The notes under the pieces: model-generated
Told to the model about the DNA's origin: nothing
The model's database searches: none
Seen by the model: the letters and a program-made list of their open reading frames with translations, nothing else
Position numbers and translations under genes: made by a program
Assembly (NCBI GenBank): GCA_902729315.2
Contig: LR746264.1
Span: 8,091,878 to 8,155,877, forward strand
Source of the DNA: Spirodela intermedia
Taxonomy: Eukaryota; Streptophyta; Magnoliopsida; Alismatales; Araceae
Length of the DNA: 64,000 bases
Reading direction: 5' to 3'
Shown: positions 1 to 18,527 of the stretch, piece after piece
Layout of the letters: every line of letters starts with the position of its first letter
Numbering within the stretch: position 1 is the stretch's first letter

Positions 1-6971
<6,971 letters not shown>

Positions 6972-7358
6972 GGACGGATCGATTTTCATGCCGCCATGCC
7001 AACACCATGGGAGTTCTAGAGACCTGAAAACATGGTGAGGATCTTGAATCTCCCCTCGCGTTGACTCTCTGGGAGTGTGCCATACAGGAATTCTTCCATA
7101 TCGGGAAGGGAAGATCCCCTGGAGTTCGCCGTCTCCATCTTCTCAATGCCATTCAATTAAGGAAGATGGGGAAAGTTTCTCGCATCATGTCTTTCCTAAT
7201 GCTTCATTTTCCGTGGTAGGCCGCTGACGACGACCGACCGCCGATCTATCGACGGCTGAGGTTTTACGGCATGCGATTTGGTGTCCGGGGCTGAGATGTT
7301 GAGGACGACGGAGATGTTGTAAGTGAACCTAAGTGTTGTCTTGTTTCAGGAAGATGAG
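6972..7358. other. 3' flank of the helicase gene
   Basis: About 390 bp between the helicase stop and the first W-box of the next promoter. It probably holds the helicase 3' UTR. I see no further coding exon and no clear polyadenylation signal. Confidence 0.5.
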
Positions 7359-7527
7359 TTGACTTTATGTTTCGGACATTTCATTCTTATCCGCTTTTCT
7401 TGGAGCCATGTTTCCTAGCGAAGTCAACCGCCGCCAGTGTTTTAAGGGAGAACTAAAAATGTTTCCTTGTGTATATTTTATCTTAGATGAAAAGTCCTCT
7501 CGAGTCTTCTCCGCTGAGACACCGGTC

Positions 7528-7589
<62 letters not shown>

Positions 7590-8300
7590 GGGCTATTCCT
7601 TCTCTCAGTGGGCCGGACCTCGATCATCAGGGTTTGGTAAGAGCCGTTGTGTGGACTTCGCCTGGGGTGGGTTGGAAACCTTCTAGAAGGGATGTGGGCA
7701 CAGTTGACTTGACAAGTCTCAGCCCTTGACCAGACGGGCACCGCTAAACATACGGGGAAAGAGTGCAGCGATTTCTCCGGCAGTCCTTTTCGGGAGCTTC
7801 CCTAGCGGAGCCCTCCCCGTGCGGCCATTCAACCAGTTGACCGTGTGACACACGAGTAAAGGTCAAGAAATGCCACGTCGACGATTTGCTAAAGCATATG
7901 TCAAAAGTCAAAGTGAACTTTCTCGTAAAGCCGAGCCGCTTCCATTTGGCTGTTTCTTTTGTGCGCATGTCCCCGAAAAGATTTTAATTACTTACTCACG
8001 CTTTTGACTGTGGGGGAATGGTGGGAACGGACTGCACTCCTTGCGATGTTGCCTCCTCACAATGTTCAAAGGTTTAAAGTCAAATGACTCTTGTACCCTT
8101 TTTCGAGGAGGCGACGTAATTAGGAAACTGTCTTCGTCTTGATCACATAATTAGGAAATTAAAGTTTTTTGACTTACTAACATTGGAAAGTATTTGTCTG
8201 GACGCACCTCTTTCCTTTGTACGCGTTGACCCCAGATAAACTACTCCATAAATCACTGGCGGGTCCTCCTACGTGATATTGATTCCACACCATGTTGACC
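7359..8300 (+). promoter_or_regulatory. W-box cluster upstream of the WRKY gene
   Basis: W-box hexamers (TTGACC/T on either strand) occur at 7359, 7422 (reverse), 7704, 7726, 7837, 7861 (reverse), 7906 (reverse), 8004, 8078 (reverse), 8169, 8226 and 8295, with one more reverse site at 8554. Twelve sites in about 940 bp compares with about one expected for random sequence. W-boxes bind WRKY factors, and WRKY genes are often auto- or cross-regulated, so this is probably the defence- or salicylate-responsive promoter of the downstream gene. The sites are read directly; the regulation is inferred. Confidence 0.7.
7531..7585. repeat. (CT)n microsatellite
   Basis: About 27 uninterrupted CT/TC units lie within the WRKY upstream region. 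The open frames running across it are artefacts of the dinucleotide repeat. Confidence 0.95.
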
Positions 8301-8675
8301 AGGCTTAGGCAACTTCCCATTCACAACTACTTGTCGGAGCCGCCCAATAAATTTGACGGTCCGGATATGATCCGAGAGTGGTGGACCGGGTAGGATCCAA
8401 TAATATGCCACTTGGCGGTGAAAGGCCTGGCGGGCCGCTCGCTAGGGTCAAGGGAAGTCGCCGTCGGGGCCCCTCCTGGAAAATTCTTCGCAGTCTGGAA
8501 TGAAGTAACGAGGAGGTTTTCTTCTTCAACGATTTTCCATTTCAACGGGAGGAAGTCAACCCGACGACCGAAGCGAGGGGGAAAGATCCTCTGCAATCCC
8601 CTTAAGTGGTCACCACGGCCATCTTCTAACGTCCGGAGAAGATCCCAAGGAGCCGCTGAAAGGTCCCTATTACCC

Positions 8676-8682
8676 TATATTT
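8676..8682 (+). promoter_or_regulatory. Candidate TATA box of the WRKY gene
   Basis: TATATTT lies about 110 bp upstream of the chosen ATG and downstream of the W-box cluster. It would place transcription start near 8705-8712. Position and composition fit, but there is no other support. Confidence 0.3.
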
Positions 8683-8738
8683 GCACCGTCTTCGTCCTCC
8701 GTAGCCCACAGACCAGAGAGGTTTGCCTGTGCTTCTCC

Positions 8739-8825
8739 ATGCCTATGCTCAGCCTGGGTCATGCTTCTCTCCCCGTGCGTTATGCCCATGGAAGAAATCC
8801 TGCCTCTTATCGTTCGCGGCTGTAA
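8739..8825 (+). other. Upstream ORF overlapping the WRKY start
   Basis: An ATG at 8739, with a second in frame at 8745, opens a 28-codon frame ending TAA 8823-8825. It runs in a different frame through the WRKY start codons (8761, 8782, 8788). If transcription starts at or before about 8710, this overlapping uORF would reduce initiation at the WRKY start. The frame is visible; translation is not shown. Confidence 0.4.
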
Positions 8826-10358
8826 GAAAGCCAGGGAACTCGGAGAGAACCTTCCCAGGGTGGCCAGCCAGACCCACCAGCTCTTGGCTACTTGTAAGGA
8901 GATCGCCGCCGAGTTCAGCGACGCCGTGGACAGGCTGTCCTCTGCGCAGGCGCTTGAAGGGGAAGTTCCCGTGTCGGATCGGCGCCGGGAAGAAGACTCG
9001 TTCGGCAGCGAGTACATGGACGCGATGGATCTCCTCTACGCGCGGGGTACCGGAGAGAGGAGGCCTGCGATTTTGCGGGCACCGCAGGAGAGGGGCGTAG
9101 GCCCGCAGGAATTGCCGGAGCTCAGGCTGGAGATCCCGGTCACGCCCGGTCTCAGGGCCGAGTTCGGAGCGGCCTCCGGTGAGGTCGATTGCCTCCCCGG
9201 CTATCACAGGCGATCTCCGGCGAGAGAGGGGGCGTCCGGTTTCTCTGCAACGCTAGCTGCCGCTGCTATCCAGAACTCGAGGAGGAAGAGGTAGAGATCG
9301 CCCTTCGTAGCTGTTGTGACGTAATTTCCGACTTGTATTGCATTTTGTCTCCCAGTGCAAATGGTCAACATTTCGAGTGCAATCTTTCTGTCGCTACAGG
9401 AAAGACGGAGGACGGACATCGACAAGGAGGGTGGCCGCGGTTGAAGGGAATTTGGATGCGCTTCCAGACGACGGCTACACTTGGCGAAAGTACGGACAAA
9501 AGAACATCCTTCACTCGAGATTCCCAAGGTGCAAAGTGCCTATCACCTCTGCAATTTTCTTTCCTATAATGTCGTCTCATAAATTTAAGGTCGTTAGTCA
9601 GAACTGTTTGTTTGATCAGCAAACTGATTTTGGTTTGGACGTCGCCCTGTCGGAGATATCTGTAAAACTCTGTGAAACTTAATTCGAAGAAAAAAAATTA
9701 AGCTAATCAGAATAATTTCATATGAAATATTCAACGTTTCTTCTCTATAAGCTTTTGCGTTGGATGACCGAAGACTTGCACCCACTGTTCAGCAGGATCT
9801 CGAGCTACGAATAGCGGCCTCTGTAGGCTAGATAGAGAGAGTGATCATAGTGGGATAAGCGCTGGAGCAGGGTGGAAGGATAGCTGATCATCTGGTTTCT
9901 GTGGCAGGAGCTACTACAGATGCACCCACAAGAATTTCTACGGATGCGAGGCTAAGAAGCAAGTGCAGCGGCTCGACGACGACCCGTACACATACGAGAT
10001 TACCTACTGCGGCGATCACAGCTGCAGGACCTCGCCCACGCCTTATCCCATCATAGACGACGCCGGCACAGGAGGAAGGGAGGTGGGCTCTGTTGCGCAG
10101 ACTCAACATCCATCCGCCGTCTCTATATCCGCACTGGTGGGAAGCTGGTTTCCTGCGAATGTCGACACCCGGAACGACGAGAAGTCCCTCGCCAGAGTCC
10201 ATGCGGGTGAGACCAGCGGCGCCGCCCATCGGAAGGTCTCGCCGTTGCCTGGTGGGAGAGACGCCGACTGCTCCGTGGCTGATCTTGCCGACGTCATGTT
10301 TAACTCTCGAGGCGGCTGCATCTTGGATGGCCTTTTCTCTTACAAACAACAGAACTAG
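8788..10358 (+). CDS. Group III WRKY transcription factor (WRKY55-like)
   Basis: A nuclear transcription factor binding W-boxes. Exons are 8788-9290, 9400-9528 and 9908-10358, giving 360 residues. The WRKY domain has WRKYGQK at about 196-202 and a C-X7-C-X23-H-X-C zinc finger (Cys216, Cys224, His248, Cys250), which is the group III signature. The domain is split after FPR by an intron at the position usual in WRKY genes. The N terminus (MEEILPLIVRGCKKARELGE) forms the amphipathic helix seen in WRKY55/54/70-like proteins. In-frame ATGs at 8761 and 8782 would add 9 or 2 residues; 8788 was chosen because MEE starts are usual in this clade. The W-box-rich promoter suggests auto- or cross-regulation. 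Group III is certain; the WRKY55 label is from memory. Confidence 0.92.
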
Positions 10359-11442
10359 AGAGAGAGAGAGAGAGAGATGTAACGTTGGAGATGCCATTTC
10401 TATCTCAATCGAAAGAGGAACGCAAGTGGGGCGAATGCTAGCGCGGCCGCAAAGCTCCTGCACCGGAGGGTTTTCCTGTGTGGAGGCCATCTGGTTTCAT
10501 CTGGCCTCGGAAACTCAGCTCCTAAAGCTTACGACGCCAGGCCACATCACTGCTCAGACAATCTCAGGGGACCACGTCCGTGAATACGCTAGTCCAGTTG
10601 AACACATTTCAACTCATTTTTTTTCTTTTGTCCAATGAAAACTTTTGCGCTTCTACGTCGTTTTCTGTCCATCAATGGACTGGTGGGCAGCGTAGTCTTC
10701 CGACAACAACGGGATTCATAGTCTAACTTCCATAAGTCATCGAGGAAGGGCGAGGTGACCGGGTGAGTAGGGTAGTGGGACTGGATTCAACGGTTAAATC
10801 GATTTTTTTATAAAAATAAATGGACAAAACATAATTTTTGATAAAGTATATTCAGTTAAGAAATAATTTAGTTGACTTGAAATCGGGGAGACACGCTACA
10901 AAAGTGTTGTATTAATTAGAAGGAAAAAGAATCGAGAGTGAAATGAGCGACTCTATCCATTGTCAATCAACGTGAACGGAATTTTTTAACAACTTTAGGT
11001 GTTTGAAAAAAATTGAAAAAATAGTCCGAAAGGCTTTTTTTCCAAAATTAAGATTTTATTAATGAAGATAGAGCATTACGTGGCAAAGTGGCTGTGCTAC
11101 TCACGTGCCCACGGTATCTTCAACCATTACCATTTTAGTCTACATCTAAAGGACCTTGGTCGGACGCGTGGACCACACTGGATGCAGTCTGAGGGAGTAC
11201 GGCGCCCGCAGGGTGGCAACCTCTGCCTACAAGTTGGAAGTCTTGACCGGAAAGAGTGTGAAGAAAAATACAAGATCAGATAAAGATAGTGATTGATAGA
11301 TAGATAGAGAGAGAGAGAGAGAACTAAGGAGTTAAAGAGGATATAATGGTAAGCTATGCGGTTCAAGTTGTATCTTGGTAATGATTAGCCCAAATAGACA
11401 TGACCGGGTCATAACCCACATAGGACCCAGTCACGATCGCCT

Positions 11443-11530
<88 letters not shown>

Positions 11531-12059
11531 CACCTGAACAGTGAATACTTTCCCACGAAGGCGTCGTTCTTGGGACCACGGAGATACAAAGCATCTTCAT
11601 CCAACATTGTTCCAAGGTCTTATTGAGCCAGAGAAGAGTTATTCAACTCTTTGTTCTGTTGACCAACCGGTCAGTGGGTTTGAAAGACGACGTACACGAA
11701 GAGCAATACGGTCTCGTCTTCCTTGCGGTCGATTTCGTTGAAAATCCACTTGGCCTAGCTTTTCGAGGGATCATTAACTTGGTCAACAGCATCAACAAGG
11801 CTGTTGATCCGTCGCCGCATGCGGACGCTTCTCTCAAACCCGTTGCCATATGCGGGAACCACGTCATTTTCCGGCGACGAAGACGTGCAGCGTTGCCTAG
11901 AGACCAAAACAGGTGCAGCAGACTGGGCCGATAGTTCGACTACACGCTAGGAGGCCCAAATTGGACCTTATCGTTTTTGGGCCTCCAGCTAACCAACGGT
12001 CCATTTGTGATTTTGTTCACAGAAAAGAAGAGTGCTCACAGCGGCGGGGGGGAGTGTGA
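10359..12059. other. WRKY-rhodanese intergenic region
   Basis: About 1.7 kb with no supportable gene. It begins with the WRKY 3' flank, including a short GA run near 10358-10377. It continues with AT-rich sequence (about 10800-11060) and a long AG microsatellite (11447-11526), and should include the promoter of the rhodanese gene. Confidence 0.6.
11447..11526. repeat. (AG)n microsatellite
   Basis: Forty uninterrupted AG units, the longest pure microsatellite in the window, about 530 bp upstream of the rhodanese start codon. It is likely to be length-variable. Confidence 0.97.
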
Positions 12060-15000
12060 ATGAAGAAGAGCGTGCCGATGTTCTCTCCTCCCTTTGTCAA
12101 GTTTGCCCGAGCGTCGGCTGCTCCTGCGGCCCTGATAACGCTGGCACGCTCGAAACTGAACCCTGATTCTAGATTTCTCTGGGCCATGGGAGGCTGCTCC
12201 TGCGATTTCGTGGCCTCGCGGAACTTCTCCGCTTCGGGCTCTCCGGGGCTGCCTCCCAATCCTGCACGGTCCCTCCAAACTGAGTCGCAACGACGGATTT
12301 TGAGCCCTGCTGGATGTTCCCGGCCTAATTCCGCAGCTGCCTTCGAGTCGGAGGAGAATCCGACCACTCCGTCGCTCGTGGTTGTGTCCTTCTACAAATT
12401 TGCTGATTTCCCAGACCATCTGGATTTTAAGAGGCCGCTGAAGGATCTATGCCAAGCTGTGGTGAGGAAATGAAAACGAAACAGTAGTTTTGTCATCTCA
12501 TTTTGCGTATGTACTTGTACTTTTCTATGATTGAAGCAATTTGAACCCGTTACCGTCATCTGTCAAACGGCATTATCACGTAAAACGCTGGAGTGATTTG
12601 TTTTCTTCTCAAATCTTATAAAGATTCTGGGATCAGTACAAGATGGCTTTCAACTTGGGTTTTATTTTTTCTATCTCTTCCCCTTTCTACTTTATCTAGT
12701 CCATAGTCTAGGCCGATGTAGATCCCGGGAACCTGCGTGTTTTTATGCTGTTAGAAACTAAATCTGGTGTTCTGGTTCGGCGTTCTGATTCTTCAAACCA
12801 TACTCCAGAGTCTGTTGTTAATCTGTATCTCCATGTGATCGTATCAGCTTCGTGCTTTTGGCCGATGTCTTTTGTCTTGCATTTTTCATCTGAAAATTTT
12901 GCTGAGATTATGGTTGTTTTTTCTTTTTATCTACTCTAATATAGCTGTTCCTCACTTAAATTGCATAACCTCCACATTCTCTGGTAACAGTTTTTTCACG
13001 GAGGATACGTTTTCTTTTTCCTACTACATGTCTTCTGGGGTTGTTTTTCACCAACATGATCATGCTCAGCGTGTCTCAGGCGGCATAATTCTTGCACCAG
13101 AAGGCATCAATGGAAGTATATGTGGTTCAAGGGAGTCGGTTGAAAAGGTTCTGGGTTTCATTCAGTCTGAGAGACGCCTGAAAGGGCTACGAATGGTCGA
13201 ATCACCTGTCAGTCCGGAGGAAGAGGCTCTCCATCACGGACACAGCAGCCATTCTCCTCTTGGAGCAGGGGAAGATGCCCCTTTTAGATGGGATCATGTG
13301 CGCGTGAAAGTGAAAAAAGAGGTGCGACTTTATTTAGGTTTAGCAAGCTGTTTCCTTTTTCATATTTTACTTTCCCAGGATTACTAGTAATTTTCTGTAC
13401 ATATTAACAGATTGTATCATTTGGAGATCCCTTGGTATCACCCATCGAAAGAGTCGGAACATATGTGAATCCAAAGGAGTGGAATGCATTGATAACAGAT
13501 CCCGACACTGTGAGTGATTAGCTTAGATGATAAATTTTGTTGTTCGCATGAAACCTGCAAGTGAGAGCTTTGCATTTGGATTCTGTCAAGCTTTTGATCT
13601 TCCGTACTTGAGTCATCTTGGGGCGGAAAAAATATTAATTGGGTGTCTGGCTTTCACTAGGTGAATGTTCCATGCATGCCCACAAGATATAATCGAAAAT
13701 TTTCCAATCAATCTGCTTTGGTTTAAAATCTAAAAGGCGATTTAATGGCTCGGTGAGGTCCTTGTGCAGGCTGCCTTGCGTGATGTCAGCCCTGTACATT
13801 GTCAGACAACATGGCAGTAAAATGGAACTCTAGATCAGAAAGAATCACTGGAAGGCTTCTATAACCCGTCAGCCATTGGGGAAACCGGTTCTGTTATTGT
13901 AGTTTAAGCGCATCTGGAAGTGACCTTCAAGAACTTCACACCAGCTTTGAAGATACTCTAAGCAAATTGGGAAAGACTCACGTACTTGTGCATGCATAAA
14001 TATGCGAAGGATTCAACTCACTGATACCTTTCCTCAGGCACAGATAGTTACAAACCGGGACAACATCACTACATTTTTCTAAGGCCTTGTTTTGAAATAC
14101 CGACGTTTTCAAATTTGCAATAGTGATTTCTCTCTTCTACTAGGGCGATAAGCGTTCTCATTTTTCTAAATCTTATTTAAGATTCCGAAATTTCACACTT
14201 TGGCATGATCTGATCATCCAGATCTCAGGAAAGCGATGTGTTTTTCTATTTTGCTTTTTTGATTCCTCTGAATTGTTAATATTGTAGAATTGCCATGCAA
14301 TGTTCTGAAAGCATGACGAGGGACGGGGAAATATCATGATTCCAATCTTCAGAGGTTGTTCTCTTTGAAGGCACAGTAGAGGATTTTGGTCAACGCGTTT
14401 CTTGTTTGAGTGGCTTAGTTAATTTTGCGGAGGTTTGGAAGACGGTTAATCTCCATCTGGTATAAGAATAATATGGTAATGGGGATAAGTTATGCCCTCC
14501 TTCCGTTTGGAATTCAATCAAATGGTGGGGATGGGTAAATATTATCTTTAGGAATAAAATGTGAGGATGAGTCATTTCCACCTAAAGTCTGGACTGCTCC
14601 TCGTACCCACTTCACTTCCATCTTCTTGATGGTGTGAAGTGCCGTGGTGAGCTATTTGCTATTGGTGATTTAGGATTATGGCTAGAACTTGTTCCCGCGA
14701 GCTCATGCCCTCACTTTATCATCAGGAGGTGAGAATTCTGCTGCCAAAATCCTCAGAGAAGCTTTTAGGTTCCACTCCCTCTTCAAGAGCCATTTGTTGA
14801 ATCCGATCTTATTTCATATAAATGAGTATTTTGGCCATGTCTGTGACCTTATTTCTCTCTTCATATTTGTCTCCAAGCATTGATGTATTAGTTTCGAAGT
14901 TTAGTGGGGATGTTGCTGATCTATGCTGCTTTATTTGTTTAATTTTTGCCCACTTTTTCTTCTCACGGTCAGTTTTTTGCAGATTGTTATTGACGTGAGA

Positions 15001-15964
15001 AATACATATGAAACACGGATCGGAAAGTTCAAAGGAGCGGTGGATCCTCGTACATCAGCCTTCAGAGAATTTCCAGCTTGGGTGGACGACCAGTTTCAAT
15101 TGGAAGAATCCGACGACCGGGACTTGGAGCAGCAACTTGGTGGGATATATCCCGCTGAAGAGCAGCCTGGCCACAGAAGTCCGAGGAGACTTCCTCCTGT
15201 TGCAATGTACTGCACGGGTGGCATCAGATGTGAGAAGGCCTCAAGTTTTCTCTTGAGCAAAGGCTTCAAAGAGGTCTGTGGAGTTGTGTTTTTTCATCAT
15301 TTTATTTCATAAAATAAATTTAGAACGGAGATTGGCGGATTTTCTTTGCCATATCGAGCCAAACCCATGGTTAAAAGACGAGATTTTCCGTTGTTTGCGA
15401 TCATGAGAGCTATGATCGCGGGTAAGATAAACTTATTGTCGTCACAATAGAGGTACCCTTTCTTAGGTGATATTTTTTCAATATAAAACCAGAGACGAAT
15501 CTACAGAAAGACGATATTAGTCCGCTATTCTTTTTCTCCATGGTTTTGTGAAGTTCAGATTGACATGTCCGATCGTGTTTTGTCAGGTTTATCATCTGGA
15601 AGGAGGGATCTTGAAGTACCTGGAGGAAATCCCCAAGCTAGAGAGCCTCTGGGAGGGTGAATGCTTCGTCTTCGATAAGAGGGTTTCGGTTGAACATGGA
15701 TTGGCCCAGGGAAGCTTCAAGCTCTGCTATGGCTGTAAACAACCTGTGAGCGACGAAGACATGACATCCCCGCAGTGGGAGCATGGAGTCTCCTGCCCGC
15801 ATTGCTTCGCCTCCAAATCTGAGGAGGAAAAGGAAAGAGCGAGAGCCCGCCAGAGGCAGTTCGAAGCTTGGGGCGTCATCGGTGGGCCCGACAAGGGCCG
15901 CCGGAGTCCTCCCAGAGCTGATGGGGTGGAGAAGAAGGTCAACCCAGTTCCTCATACGATTTAG
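12060..15964 (+). CDS. Rhodanese-domain protein, TrhO/YceA family (STR7-like), organellar
   Basis: Exons 12060-12461, 13070-13321, 13411-13509, 14983-15273 and 15587-15964 give 473 residues, all joining in phase 0. An N-terminal stretch rich in Ser, Ala and Arg looks like an organelle transit peptide. It is followed by the TrhO N-terminal domain (from SFYKFADF through [14 protein letters not shown]), a rhodanese domain with the active-loop Cys328 in YCTGGIRC, and a C-terminal zinc-ribbon-like module (Cys395/398 and Cys418/421). Bacterial TrhO makes 5-hydroxyuridine at tRNA position 34 using oxygen; a similar organellar tRNA role here is inferred. The family resembles Arabidopsis STR7. The start could also be the ATG at 12078. 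Confidence 0.93.
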
Positions 15965-16090
15965 GCTCTCTCAACTGTGAAGGAGAGCGATTGTCTGTTA
16001 ACGATTTATTAGTTGTGGCTCGTGAGCTCTTTTAGCTGTTTTTCTTCATCTTCTCGTCTCTGCTCTCAAGAAACTTGGAGAGTCTGATGC

Positions 16091-16625
16091 TCATGAAGAT
16101 CCGAAGAGAGGAGAGAGGACTTTGAATGAAGTGGCTACTGATTCCTTGCAAAATATTTGGTAGTTCATGTGATTTAGTATTAGTCAACGTTACATTATTC
16201 CAGAAATGGTAAGTTTTATGTTGCGTGATGGAAGTATTGCTCTAATTATGGGAAATTTTGGGGTTGCTGCTGATGAAGGTCCGAAGGTAGGGGGGTTTAG
16301 ATGAAGTGGCTACTGATTTCTTCCAAAATGTTTGGTAGTTCAAATGATAGAGTATTAGTCAACGTTATATTATTCCAAAAATGGTAAGTTTTATGTTACG
16401 CGATGGAAGTAATGCTATAATTAGGGGCAAAATTTGGAGCTGTTGCTGATGAGGATCTGGGGGGTGAGGAGGGGGGTTTGGATAAAGTGGCTACTGATTT
16501 CTTCCAAAATGTTTGGTAGTTCAAATGATAGAGTACTAGTCAACGTTATATTATTCCAAAAATGGCAAGTTTTATGTTGCGTGATGGAAGTAATGCCTTA
16601 ATTTGGGGCAATTTTTGGGGCTGTG
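16091..16625. repeat. Three-copy ~178-bp tandem repeat
   Basis: Three head-to-tail copies begin near 16091, 16271 and 16447 (periods about 180 and 176). Each contains GAAGTGGCTACTGATT, TTAGTCAACGTTA and AAGTTTTATGTT. Copies 2 and 3 resemble each other more than copy 1. The array fills the gap between the rhodanese stop codon (15964) and the complex III subunit start (16786), so it lies in the promoter or 5' leader of the latter. Confidence 0.9.
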
Positions 16626-16785
16626 GGTAAATGTGATGCTTCTCTTTGACGGGTCTGCGGTGGGTGTAAATAAACGAAGGAAGAGGGGAGAATCCCGTAG
16701 GGTTTTCGTCTGCTTGGCCCCCCCACCCGTCGGCATTCTGATACGCACGGATTCGACCGGGACGAGAGGAAAGGGATCAGGGAAG

Positions 16786-18527
16786 ATGGCTGCAGCTGCG
16801 GCGGGATCGGGTGGCCTGTTCAGGTTTCTGCGCCCGGGATCTCGACCGCAGTCGACGGACGTATCCGCGGCTCTCGCCTGGGGCGTCGCCGCCGCCACCG
16901 GTGGCCTTTGGCTCATCCAGGTGCGCATCTCCCATCCTCCTCCATTCAACGACATTTCCGGGGTTGGATCGACCATTGTCCGTCTTAGTTGTGGGATATA
17001 CTCCGGTGGTGTTCGGATGTAAGGATTTATCCGTTGAGGTTCGATCGCTCGACTGCTTTGCAATCCAGATGAGTCTACTTGCGACATTTGAAATCTAGTA
17101 TCAGATCCGTTTCGCATGTTAGTGGAGGCGTCGACCGATTGCGGAAATCCTTTAGGCGATGACGTCTCGGCCGATTGTATCGAGGATGGTGGCATCCACC
17201 GTGTTTTTGCAAAGGGTGGAACATCCAGCAGTCTAGACCCTGAATAGTATAGATAGGCACGGAGACATGGCGTAGAGACGGAAATCTTTTTACTAATTCA
17301 TGGGTTGAGTCTCCTCCCAGACCTTGCAGTCTCGGTATCTTCCTAATTTCTTTGCAAGTATATCATGCACCTTGAAATAGTAGTTAATCAGTTTGCGCCG
17401 ACTAGACTATTTCCGGCGGCATGTTGGGTAGGGTAGCCGCGACGAAGTCCACGCTTGTCGTTCCCATGATAACAATGAGAAACCACATGATCCACTGATG
17501 GCGCCAGTATTTCAACTCCTGACAGAAGTTACATCCGGTCACCGTTCAATGGCTCATTCGTCATTCCCACCTTCTTTTAGACTTATATCATACTTAGTTT
17601 AATGCCAGAATGGTCTCACCTTATGATCCCAATGATGAATCCCATAAGTTTTTTAATTTCTTGTTCATTACTTCGTCCTTCGATTGTGCATGACGTTGTT
17701 ATTTGTTCTTGGGAAATCAAATGCCCATGAAACTTACATTTGAAACTTGGGAAACATCTGCTTCCTCTTCGGTTGTATTCTTCTTCTCTTTGGATCTATT
17801 TTAAACGCAGATAGAACCAGTTTGCATCGAACACGAATTCTGCGGCATTGAAGACAGTAAAAAACTGGAAGACGTTCCCAGCCGTCAATCACCCGAGAGA
17901 AGATGAACCTGAGCTTATCCAGCGAGAACCGGTTCAGTATCCAGTCGGACATTGAAAACATGCTTGAATGTGGGAATTGTGCAGGAGATTAATGGGCATA
18001 GAGATTCCATTCCGCGGGAAAGTTATCCCGGGTACTTGCTTGGGTTGAGATTGCCATAGCTCCTACTCATTGCTAGGAAAGCCCATTCTTTTCGCATTGC
18101 GGCGATTGCTTTCCATGCGTTCGAATTTTTTTTCACCATAACGGGAGGAATGGTGGGAACCCGTTAGACTTGTGAAGGTTTTTTTTTGGGGCCGCTGCTG
18201 TGTCTCTGACTTTCTTCTAGGTTTTCCGGGCACAGGACACACTGGCCGTGTTTAATTCATTGATTCTGTTGTCTGTTATCCTCTTTGAATCGTGGTCTCT
18301 TCTCTTTTTTTTTGTATCATATTTATTCACGGATGATGCCTATCTTTGGTATTCACAGTGACTTGACTCCTCAATCTTATTCTGGAAACCTATTAACTGA
18401 CTATAAATTGATGGTTCTTAGTTAATCTGATTCTGTTCATCCTGTGTTTACCTACTTGGTCTTCCATTTTCAGCCTTTTGATTGGCTGAAGAAGCAACTC
18501 TTCGAGAAGCCCAACCCCGAAGAATGA
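16786..18527 (+). CDS. Cytochrome b-c1 complex subunit 10 (QCR10/UCR10-type)
   Basis: A small single-pass subunit of mitochondrial complex III in the inner membrane. Two exons, 16786-16920 and 18474-18527, join in phase 0 after CAG and encode 62 residues. The N-terminal half carries an Ala/Gly-rich segment and a membrane helix (SAALAWGVAAATGGLWLIQ). The C-terminal exon reads PFDWLKKQLFEKPNPEE, the conserved tail of plant subunit-10 proteins. The gene is easy to miss because the last 17 codons follow a 1.55-kb intron. Immediately upstream is the three-copy tandem repeat. The identification rests on the remembered plant family pattern and on its position after the rhodanese gene, as at Arabidopsis At2g40765. 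Confidence 0.85.

Noticed and set aside
7408-7741. Open frames across the CT microsatellite
   Set aside because: Ser/Leu or Arg/Glu repeats produced by the dinucleotide run; not genes.
16603-17022. Single-exon 139-residue protein at the complex III subunit locus
   Set aside because: The frame runs through a good GTGCGC donor into the intron. The conserved C-terminal PFDWLKKQLFEK tail is in the exon at 18474.
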